Source of the DNA: a bacterium
GTDB taxonomy: Bacteria > Krumholzibacteriota > Krumholzibacteria > LZORAL124-64-63
Direction: 5' to 3'
Length of the DNA stretch: 6,282 nucleotides
Assembly (NCBI GenBank): GCA_016873405.1
Contig: VGXH01000115.1
Location: 1-6,282 of the forward strand
This document shows positions 1-5,660 of the stretch, piece by piece. The notes under the pieces were generated by a model. The model saw nothing but the letters and a program-made list of their open reading frames with translations, had not been told where the DNA came from and did not search any database. Positions within the stretch are counted from its first letter, which is position 1. Each line of letters begins with the position of its first letter. The translations under genes were made by a program, and so were the position numbers.

Positions 1-1458
1 TTTTGCCGCGAGCCGATACCCGAGTTCGTGGACGAAGCCGGGCCGCCGGCGCCCGCGATCCCGAACGCCGTCGTCGATCGCGACCTGCGCGACCTGCGCG
101 CCGACGGGACGTTGCGCGTGCTGTTCCGCTACGACTCCAGCAACTACTTCCTGCACAAGGGCGGGCAGGCCGGCTTCGAGTTCGACCTGATGGAGCGGTT
201 CGCCCGCGAGCGCGGGCTGACCATCAGCGCGGTCGTCACCGAGCCCGGCGCCGATATCGTCTCGCTGCTGAACGACGGCACCGGCGACGTCGCCTGCGGC
301 AGCCTGATGGCCGACCCCGACCATGAGCAGTGGGTGGCCCTGACTCGTCCGACCAACTTCGCCCGCAAGGTCCTGGTCCTGCCGGCGGACGACGAGCGCG
401 CGGACGCCCCGTCGGCGCTGGCCGGCCTGACCGTCACCCTGCCGGCGCACGATCCGTTCCGGCGCGAGCTGGAAGATCTCTCGCGCGCCGGCGGCTGGGG
501 GTTGTCGCTGGGCTCGTCCCCGGCCCGCCTCGATCCGGAGGACCTGGTGGCCGAGGTGGCGCGCGGCCGCCTGGACGCGACCGTGGTCGACGACCTGGTG
601 GCCCAGGCGGCACTGACCTACCGGGACGACGTGCGCGTCAGCCTGGTCCTGGGCGACCGTCGCCCGACGGTGTGGTTCGTGCGGCAGAACAGCCCCGAGC
701 TGCGGAGCGCTCTCAACGCCTTCCTGCGCGGGCACCTGAACATCGATGCCGACGGGCGGGAGCGTCGCAGCCATGAGTACGCGGCGCTGCACGAACGCTA
801 CTTCGAGGATCCGCGCTCGATCCGCCAGTTCCGCGCCGCGCACCTCAGACCGGACCTGGGCGGGACCATCAGCGGCTACGACGACCTGATCCGCGCGCGC
901 GCCGAGGCCTTCGACCTCGACTGGCGGCTGGTCGCCGCCCTCATCTACCAGGAATCGCGCTTCGAACCCGAGGCGCGCAGCATCGCCGGCGCCCTGGGCC
1001 TGATGCAGGTGTTGCCGTCGGTGGCCGGCGCGCAGGCCGACAGCCTGCTGGACCCGCGCGCGAACCTGACGGCGGGCATCCGTCTGCTGCGCACGATCTA
1101 CGACGCGTACAGCTATTGCGACTCGCTGGACCGCTGGTGCTTCACGCTGGCCGAGTACCACGCCGGACCCACGCGCATCCACGACGCCCGGCGCATCGCC
1201 ATCGAGCAGCGCCGCGATCCCAACCGCTGGGAAGGGTCGGTCGCGGTCACGTTGCCCAAGCTGGCCGACTCGACCTGGGCGGGCAGGATCGTGTCCGGCC
1301 CGTTCGCCGGGGGCCGCACCGTGCGCTACGTCAACCAGGTCCTCAACCGCGCCCGGCTCTACATGCAGGTGGTGCCGCTGGCCGGCGCCGGCGCCGATTC
1401 GGGCGCCGCCGAGGGCAAGGACGCCGACCTTCCCGCGACGCCGGTCGCGCTCCGATAG
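1..1458 (+). CDS. MltF-like membrane-bound lytic murein transglycosylase (5' end outside window)
   Basis: Predicted periplasmic enzyme that cleaves the MurNAc-GlcNAc bond of peptidoglycan to give 1,6-anhydro-MurNAc products (GH23, MltF type). The frame is open from base 1, and residues are numbered from there. An SBP_bac_3 solute-binding-like domain spans about residues 31-255 (DGTLRVLFRYD, then GFEFDLMERFA, PTVWFV). An SLT catalytic domain follows at about 295-450: DWRLVAALIYQESRF with catalytic Glu318 (codon 952-954), GALGLMQVLP at 330-339, and AEYHAG at 384-389 in place of the usual AxYNxG. The segment after it (HDARRI, then NRWEGSV and LPKL) also follows MltF order. A GTG at 28 is a possible start but has no Shine-Dalgarno sequence and no signal peptide, so the real start is probably upstream. 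The tail after about residue 455 is Ala/Gly-rich and probably unstructured. Family assignment is firm; orthology to E. coli mltF is not claimed. Confidence 0.9.
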   Translation, partial: FCREPIPEFVDEAGPPAPAIPNAVVDRDLRDLRADGTLRVLFRYDSSNYFLHKGGQAGFEFDLMERFARERGLTISAVVTEPGADIVSLLNDGTGDVACGSLMADPDHEQWVALTRPTNFARKVLVLPADDERADAPSALAGLTVTLPAHDPFRRELEDLSRAGGWGLSLGSSPARLDPEDLVAEVARGRLDATVVDDLVAQAALTYRDDVRVSLVLGDRRPTVWFVRQNSPELRSALNAFLRGHLNIDADGRERRSHEYAALHERYFEDPRSIRQFRAAHLRPDLGGTISGYDDLIRARAEAFDLDWRLVAALIYQESRFEPEARSIAGALGLMQVLPSVAGAQADSLLDPRANLTAGIRLLRTIYDAYSYCDSLDRWCFTLAEYHAGPTRIHDARRIAIEQRRDPNRWEGSVAVTLPKLADSTWAGRIVSGPFAGGRTVRYVNQVLNRARLYMQVVPLAGAGADSGAAEGKDADLPATPVALR

Positions 1459-1462
1459 GAGG
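1457..1462 (+). promoter_or_regulatory. Strong ribosome binding site for the TTG-started beta-barrel gene
   Basis: A perfect AGGAGG lies five bases before the TTG at 1468 and overlaps the TAG stop of the transglycosylase gene. It supports the rare TTG start and suggests coupled translation of the two genes. Confidence 0.8.
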
Positions 1463-1467
1463 ACCGC

Positions 1468-2700
1468 TTGTTCCGCCTCCCCGCGGCGGCGCGTCCGCCT
1501 GCCGAGCTCCGGTCGACGGCCGTGGTGGCGGCGGCTCTGGCGCTGTCCGTCCTGCTGCTGCCCTCGTTCGCGGCGGCGACCCCCGCGCGCCAGGCCGCGC
1601 TCGGCCTCGGGGACGGGCTGGAGGACGACGCGGCGTTCTTCCGCTGGCCGGGCGCGGCGCGCGACCACGCCGGCCGCGTGTGGCTCGACAGCGGGACCGT
1701 CGACCCGCGATCCGGGTGGGCGGGCCCCGACCCCCTGCCGCGGTCGGGACCGTCCCTGGCGCTGGCCTGGAACGGCGGCCGCGGCTGGACGGCCGGGTTC
1801 GCCGCCCACGCGCGCGCGGCCGACGCCGACCACGCGGGCCTGCACCGCGACGGCCCCGGCGCCTCCTTCACGTGGCTGCTCGCGCGCGCGGTCGGCGGCG
1901 TGGACGTCGGCGCGACCTGGCGCAGCGCGCACGGCGGGTGGTCGACCGATGCCGACGCGCGCGACGAGTTCGAGCACCGCCGCGACGACGCGGGGCTGGG
2001 CGCCCGGCTGGACCTCTCGCCGCGGGCCTACCTGGATCTCGCGGCCGACGTCCGGCGCCAGGTCAATCGCCAGCAGGGGCCGGGCGACCCGCCGGCGTGG
2101 AACGCGGGCGAGTCCGTCTCGGCGCGCTCGTGGAGCGCGCGGACGCGGCTCTTCGTCGAACTGCGCGAGGGCGCGGTGCTGTCGCTCGTCGCCGAGCGGC
2201 TGCGCGAGGACTTCACCGGCCCGGTGGCGGGCGAGACCTGGGAACGCGACGCCGCCCTGGCGCAGGACAACCGCCTGACGCGCCTGGAGGCCACCCTGTG
2301 CCGGTTGCCGGATCCCGACCGCCTGCTGGCGGTCACGGTGAGTTGGGCGCGCGCGTCCGCCGCCCCCCGCGCGGTGGCCGGCGCTGCGCTCGCCGCCGCC
2401 GACGACGACGTGCGCGTGCTGGGGCTGCGGCTGGCGGCCGAGCAGCGCCTGAACTGGTGGCTGAGCCTGCGGGCCGGCCTCGGCGTGACGGACCTGCGGC
2501 GCGCGGATGCCGGCGCCGGCGCGGCTGGTCCGCGGACCGATGATCCCGTCGACGCGGCCGTCGGCCTGGGCCTGCACCTGGGCGCCTGGGGCGCGGACCT
2601 GGCCGCGGGCACCGCCCCGCTGCCGGCGCCCTGGCGCTGGCTGCGCGACGCCCCCGAACCGCAGCCGTGGCTGCGCGCCACCTTGCGCCGCGACTTCTGA
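1468..2700 (+). CDS. Secreted predicted outer-membrane beta-barrel protein of unknown function
   Basis: 410 residues; I do not recognise a named family. The TTG start is chosen because of the AGGAGG five bases upstream and because it gives a clean Sec signal peptide: a basic n-region (residues 1-16), a hydrophobic core (about 17-34), and a likely signal peptidase I site after Ala37 (SFAAA|TPA). The mature N-terminus reads RQAALGLGDGLEDDAAFF, a Gly/acidic segment resembling the plug or first-strand region of uncharacterised porin-like proteins. The rest has many short alternating stretches rich in Trp, Arg, Leu and Ala (for example WTAGFAAHA, YLDLAADVRRQ, RLFVELREGAVLSLVAERL, WWLSLRAGLGVTDL) that look like amphipathic strands. 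The chain ends LRATLRRDF; a terminal Phe is the usual outer-membrane assembly signal. It starts nine bases after the transglycosylase gene, so both may belong to one envelope operon. A soluble periplasmic beta protein is the main alternative. Confidence 0.7.
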   Translation: MFRLPAAARPPAELRSTAVVAAALALSVLLLPSFAAATPARQAALGLGDGLEDDAAFFRWPGAARDHAGRVWLDSGTVDPRSGWAGPDPLPRSGPSLALAWNGGRGWTAGFAAHARAADADHAGLHRDGPGASFTWLLARAVGGVDVGATWRSAHGGWSTDADARDEFEHRRDDAGLGARLDLSPRAYLDLAADVRRQVNRQQGPGDPPAWNAGESVSARSWSARTRLFVELREGAVLSLVAERLREDFTGPVAGETWERDAALAQDNRLTRLEATLCRLPDPDRLLAVTVSWARASAAPRAVAGAALAAADDDVRVLGLRLAAEQRLNWWLSLRAGLGVTDLRRADAGAGAAGPRTDDPVDAAVGLGLHLGAWGADLAAGTAPLPAPWRWLRDAPEPQPWLRATLRRDF

Positions 2701-2718
2701 GCCGCCGCCGGCCCCACC

Positions 2719-2725
2719 GAAAGAG
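2719..2725 (+). promoter_or_regulatory. Weak purine-rich ribosome binding site before the permease gene
   Basis: GAAAGAG lies five bases before the GTG at 2731. It is the only purine-rich stretch in the 30-base gap. The preceding gene's TGA (2698-2700) is in the same frame, and 2731 is the first start codon after it. Confidence 0.4.
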
Positions 2726-2730
2726 CGCCC

Positions 2731-3489
2731 GTGCCCGACACCATCTTCACCAGCCTGCCGCAATACCTGCTGACCTCGCTGGTGCTGGTCGTGGCGCAGG
2801 TCATCTACGTGCTGTTCGGGTTCGGGTCGGGGCTGACGGCCGTCGGCACGCTGGCCCTGCTCTTTCCCGAGATCAAGGACGTCGTCGTCCTGCTGCTCCT
2901 GGTCAACCTGCCGGCCGAGGTGCTGGTGGCGTGGGGCGCGCGCCGCTCGCTGCACTGGCGCTCGCTGCTGGGACTCGGGGTCGGCATCGTGGTCGGCATC
3001 CCCGTCGGGGCGCGGCTGCTCAGCCGCGGCGACCCCGGCGTCGTGCTGACGGCGCTCGGCTGGTTCCTGGTCGCGGTCGGGCTGGTCTTCCTGCGCCTGC
3101 CGCGCGGCGGCCGCGTGCAGCCGCCGGCCTGGGCGGCGCCGCCCACGGGATTGGTCTCCGGCCTGCTGACCGGGCTGTTCGGAACCGGCGGCCCGCCGGT
3201 CATCATCTGGTATCACCTGAGCGCGGCGGACAAGACGCTGTTCCGCGGCCACCTGATGACGATCTTCCTGCTGATGACCGTGGTGCGGGTGCCGAGCTAC
3301 GTGGCGAACGGGCTGGTGACGGAGCCGCGTCTGTGGTCGGGGCTGGCCGTGCTGCCGGCCACGCTGCTGGGCGCCTGGCTGGGCCACCGGCTGCACGTGC
3401 GCATCGGCGAGAGGCTCTTCCAGGTGCTGGTCTGCGTGCTGCTGGTTCTGCTGGGCGCGATGCTGCTGCTGAAGCCGCACCCGCACTGA
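2731..3489 (+). CDS. TauE/SafE-family (sulfite exporter-like) membrane permease
   Basis: 252 residues, the usual length of the TauE/SafE (DUF81) family of inner-membrane transporters, whose members are linked to export of sulfite, sulfoacetate or other organosulfur and small organic anions. About eight hydrophobic segments are visible, near residues 11-35, 36-48, 50-69, 78-96, 102-121, 138-160, 172-195, 202-219 and 228-247; some may be re-entrant. The family's internal duplication shows as FGFGSGLTAVG (29-39) in the first half and GLVSGLLTGLFGTGGPP (140-156) in the second; the Gly-rich GxxGGPP is the hallmark. The GTG start is the first in-frame start after the upstream stop and has a weak GAAAGAG site. 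The substrate cannot be read from the sequence, and no sulfur-metabolism gene is nearby. It is probably co-transcribed with the two upstream envelope genes. Confidence 0.87.
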   Translation: MPDTIFTSLPQYLLTSLVLVVAQVIYVLFGFGSGLTAVGTLALLFPEIKDVVVLLLLVNLPAEVLVAWGARRSLHWRSLLGLGVGIVVGIPVGARLLSRGDPGVVLTALGWFLVAVGLVFLRLPRGGRVQPPAWAAPPTGLVSGLLTGLFGTGGPPVIIWYHLSAADKTLFRGHLMTIFLLMTVVRVPSYVANGLVTEPRLWSGLAVLPATLLGAWLGHRLHVRIGERLFQVLVCVLLVLLGAMLLLKPHPH

Positions 3490-3511
3490 CCCACTCCGTC
3501 GGGGTCAGGCG
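3482..3511. terminator. Possible bidirectional hairpin between convergent genes
   Basis: CTGACCC (3486-3492) pairs perfectly with GGGTCAG (3502-3508) around a nine-base loop. Bulging A3485 adds three more pairs (CGC 3482-3484 with GCG 3509-3511). The left arm includes the permease stop codon, and the structure sits in the 31-base gap before the stop of the opposing gene. No T-run follows on either strand, so it is not a classical intrinsic terminator. It may still limit transcription from both sides. Confidence 0.35.
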
Positions 3512-3520
3512 CGGGGGCGT

Positions 3521-5656
3521 TCAGGGCCGGATGCGGCTCTCGTCCAGCAGCCGGCATCCTTCCATGAGGATCGATTCGAGCGGCAGCCCGAGGTTGGGCG
3601 CCGGGAACCGGGATTCGGGCTGCACGGCGAACGAGCCGTCGTCCTCCCAGGCGATCACGCGGTAGACGGCCTCGGCGCCGCGCAGCGCGCCGCAGGCGGC
3701 GTGCACCAGTTGCCCGCGGTCCAGGAACATGACGGCGCGCTCGCCGCCGCTCCGCTCCAGGTCGATGCGCACGGACTTGAAGCTCTGGCTGAGCGTCTGC
3801 ATCAGGTCGGTGAAGGCGAACGCGGCGAACGTCGCCTGGAAGGCGCCGGGACGCGCAGGCGCCGCCGGAGCGCCGGCGTTGGCGCCGGCCGGCGGCGCGC
3901 GCAGCGCCTGGCGCAGCCGCGCCGGCACCAGGTCCAGGTCGCGCGGCAGCGCATAGACGTCGGCGAATCCGGCGTCGAACAGCGTCAGCAGGCGGGCGGG
4001 TTCGGCGTCGCCGGTCACGGCGAAGACGGGCAGACGGGCGCCGGCCGCCAGGCGCTCGCGAACGCGCAGGACCTCGTGCGGGAAGCTCGCCTCGTGCACC
4101 AGCACCGCCGTCGGCGCCTGCCGCGCGCAGATCTCCGCCGCTTCGTCCAGCCCGCGCACGGCCACAATGCGGTAGCCGAGATGGCCCAACCGGGCCGCCA
4201 GCTGGCGCAGCGAGCGGTCCTCGCCGCCGACCAGCAGCAACTGCTGCCCGGCGGCGGCGATCAGGTCGTCCTCGGCGCGGGAGAGCGCCTGCACGTAGCG
4301 CTCGACGATCTCCGGGCGCGCCAGCCGGCCGCCCTGGGCGCGCAGCGAGGCGTTGCGATTGGCGGTGTGCGCCTCGCCGCCGCCCGCCAGCGCCGCCGAG
4401 CGCTGGTGGTGATGCCAGACCAGCGCCAGAACCTGCGCCGCCTGGGCAACCTCCGGGTCGTTGCGCCCGAACTCGTCCAGGTTCACGCGACCGCCCAGCA
4501 GCTGGCGCATCGCCGCCAGCGCCGCGCCCAGAGGCCAGGGGAACTCGACCGCGGCCGCCGTGCCCAGCGTCCGCGACCAGTCGAGGCCCGTGCCGTCGTC
4601 GGCCAGGAGCGCCTCGACGTTCGCGGCCGGGGGGGGCGCCGGCGCCAGCATCAGCGCCGCCGCCTCCAGCGCGTCGACGGCCAGCAGGTCCAGCCCCAGC
4701 GCCTCGCCGAGAGTCCGCGCGTCGCGGCGCAGCAGGTCGTACGCGGGCGGCTGCGGTTGGCCTTCGCCCGCCCGCTCGGCCAGCAGCTGCAGGGCGCCCA
4801 GCAGGCTGCGGCGCAGCGCCGCGTACGGCGCCGCCGTGCCCAGGAGGGTCTCGCCCACCGGCCCCAGCCGCGTGACCGGCGGCCGGACCGCGCCGCCCGC
4901 GGCGGCCGGCGCCTGCTCGCGCCAGGCGGCGGCCATGTCCTCGGCCACGAGCACGTGCCCGATGTCCCCGCGAGCCAGCGCCGCGGCGGCCTGCGCCGGA
5001 TCGGGCGCGACGACCAGCGCGCGACCCTCGCGCTCGAACAGGGGGACCAGGAAGCTGGCCAGGAAGGAGCGCCCGGTGACCAGCAGCACCGACGGCGCCG
5101 CCGGCGCGGCGGCCGCCGCGGAGGCGCGGGGCGCCGCCGGCGCGCTCTCGTCGGCGCCGGCGAACAGCTCCGGCAGCTCGATCAGCCGGCGCGGTCCGTG
5201 CAGGCCGTCGCCGTCCAGGCCCGCCCCGGCCAGCACCTTCTCCAGCGTCACCTCCGGGATGACCCACAGCGAGACGCGGCGGCTGTGCAGCACGCTCCGG
5301 GTCTCGCCGATCGCCGTGGTGTCGCGCGGGTCGACCGCCGCCAGGCCCAGCGTCCCGGACTCCTCGTCGAACGACAGCGGCAGCACCAGGTGGCGGCGCG
5401 CGAAGCCTTCCGGCAGGCGCGCCAGCAACTCGGCCGACGGCCGCTGCCGCGCCGGGTCGTAGGCCGGCACGCCGAACTGCACGGCCAGCGCGCGACCGAG
5501 CTGCTCCTCGGTCACGTGGCCGGCGTAGACCAGGTGGGTGCCCAGCCGCCCGCCCAGTCCCTGCTGCTTGCGCAGGGCCTGCGCCACCTGCTCCTCCGTG
5601 GCGAAGCCGAGGCGGATCAGGATCTGGTCGAGCCGTTCCGGGCGCGCGATCGCCAT
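3521..5656 (-). CDS. Multidomain c-di-GMP-binding (MshEN-like) / receiver-like / DUF4388 protein coupled to pilT
   Basis: 711 residues, probably cytoplasmic: no signal peptide or membrane segment is visible. The N-terminus (about 1-145) is a GspE/PilB N-terminal (T2SSE_N, MshEN) module with two 24-residue motifs, R8-Q31 and R37-Q60, five residues apart; in V. cholerae MshE this arrangement binds c-di-GMP. No Walker A/B ATPase follows. An Ala/Pro linker (about 171-187) leads to a receiver-like fold (about 188-250) lacking the N-terminal acidic pair. A helical segment (about 280-422) resembles an HD-GYP domain without its metal-binding His/Asp residues. A second receiver-like segment (about 470-588) has His521 near the phosphoacceptor position but keeps Thr548 (FAVTGD). 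The C-terminus (about 605-706) resembles DUF4388/PATAN, with FTDLMQTLSQSFKSVRIDL, MFLDRGQLVHA and GAEAVYRVIAWEDDGSF. The ATG is one base after the pilT stop, without a Shine-Dalgarno sequence. N- and C-terminal calls are strong; the middle is tentative. Likely role, by inference: a c-di-GMP-dependent regulator of type IV pilus function. Confidence 0.85.
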   Translation of the reverse strand: MAIARPERLDQILIRLGFATEEQVAQALRKQQGLGGRLGTHLVYAGHVTEEQLGRALAVQFGVPAYDPARQRPSAELLARLPEGFARRHLVLPLSFDEESGTLGLAAVDPRDTTAIGETRSVLHSRRVSLWVIPEVTLEKVLAGAGLDGDGLHGPRRLIELPELFAGADESAPAAPRASAAAAAPAAPSVLLVTGRSFLASFLVPLFEREGRALVVAPDPAQAAAALARGDIGHVLVAEDMAAAWREQAPAAAGGAVRPPVTRLGPVGETLLGTAAPYAALRRSLLGALQLLAERAGEGQPQPPAYDLLRRDARTLGEALGLDLLAVDALEAAALMLAPAPPPAANVEALLADDGTGLDWSRTLGTAAAVEFPWPLGAALAAMRQLLGGRVNLDEFGRNDPEVAQAAQVLALVWHHHQRSAALAGGGEAHTANRNASLRAQGGRLARPEIVERYVQALSRAEDDLIAAAGQQLLLVGGEDRSLRQLAARLGHLGYRIVAVRGLDEAAEICARQAPTAVLVHEASFPHEVLRVRERLAAGARLPVFAVTGDAEPARLLTLFDAGFADVYALPRDLDLVPARLRQALRAPPAGANAGAPAAPARPGAFQATFAAFAFTDLMQTLSQSFKSVRIDLERSGGERAVMFLDRGQLVHAACGALRGAEAVYRVIAWEDDGSFAVQPESRFPAPNLGLPLESILMEGCRLLDESRIRP
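3539..3844 (-). other. DUF4388/PATAN-like C-terminal domain (residues 605-706)
   Basis: The order of elements fits DUF4388: a first strand with an FTDLMQTLSQS helix, a SVRIDL strand, an AVMFLDRGQLVHA beta-hairpin, the GALRGAEAVYRVIAW helix, then FAVQPESRF and a closing LESILMEGCRLLDE helix. Such domains occur at the ends of regulatory proteins, often with receiver domains, in bacteria with pili or gliding motility. Confidence 0.75.
4629..4636. repeat. Homopolymeric G8/C8 tract inside the multidomain gene
   Basis: Eight consecutive G on the plus strand, read as C8 in the coding strand, encode Pro341-Pro343 in an Ala/Pro linker. The frame is intact through the tract, since the C-terminal DUF4388 domain is read correctly after it. 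Confidence 0.9.
5477..5548 (-). other. MshEN-type c-di-GMP-binding motif II (residues 37-60)
   Basis: A canonical copy: R37-L38-G39, Gly46, Leu53, Leu57 and Gln60, starting exactly five residues after motif I ends. This spacing matches the tandem arrangement known from MshE-type c-di-GMP-binding ATPases. Confidence 0.8.
5564..5635 (-). other. MshEN-type c-di-GMP-binding motif I (residues 8-31)
   Basis: The 24-residue motif begins R8-L9, has Gly17 at the tenth position, aliphatic residues at 24 and 28, and ends at Gln31. The usual third-position Gly is Asp10. It is the first of the tandem pair expected for this ligand-binding module. Confidence 0.75.
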
Positions 5657-5660
5657 GTCA
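5654..5660 (-). promoter_or_regulatory. Stop-start junction (TGA-C-ATG) coupling pilT to the downstream gene
   Basis: On the minus strand the pilT stop TGA (5660-5658) is separated by one base from the ATG (5656-5654) of the 711-residue gene. No Shine-Dalgarno-like sequence precedes the ATG, so translation probably depends on ribosomes terminating at pilT. This implies one transcript and linked expression. Confidence 0.75.

Noticed and set aside
1..27. Cys at codon 2 of the window as a lipoprotein lipobox in the transglycosylase
   Set aside because: The residue before it is Phe, which is not accepted at the -1 lipobox position (Gly/Ala/Ser). The upstream signal sequence is outside the window, so membrane anchoring cannot be judged.
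1380..1400. GCCGGC-type short tandem repeats, such as GGCGCCGGCGCC
   Set aside because: They encode Ala/Gly linker residues and recur throughout this GC-rich window. They show no array structure or conserved spacer pattern.
1116..2543. 475-codon plus-strand frame overlapping the transglycosylase and barrel genes
   Set aside because: Arg/Gly/Ala/Pro-rich shadow crossing the junction of two well-supported genes. It has no ribosome binding site or domain.
3297..5267. 656-codon open frame on the minus strand in another phase
   Set aside because: The product is almost entirely Gly/Arg/Ala/Pro, overlaps the real gene out of frame, and runs on into the permease gene on the opposite strand.
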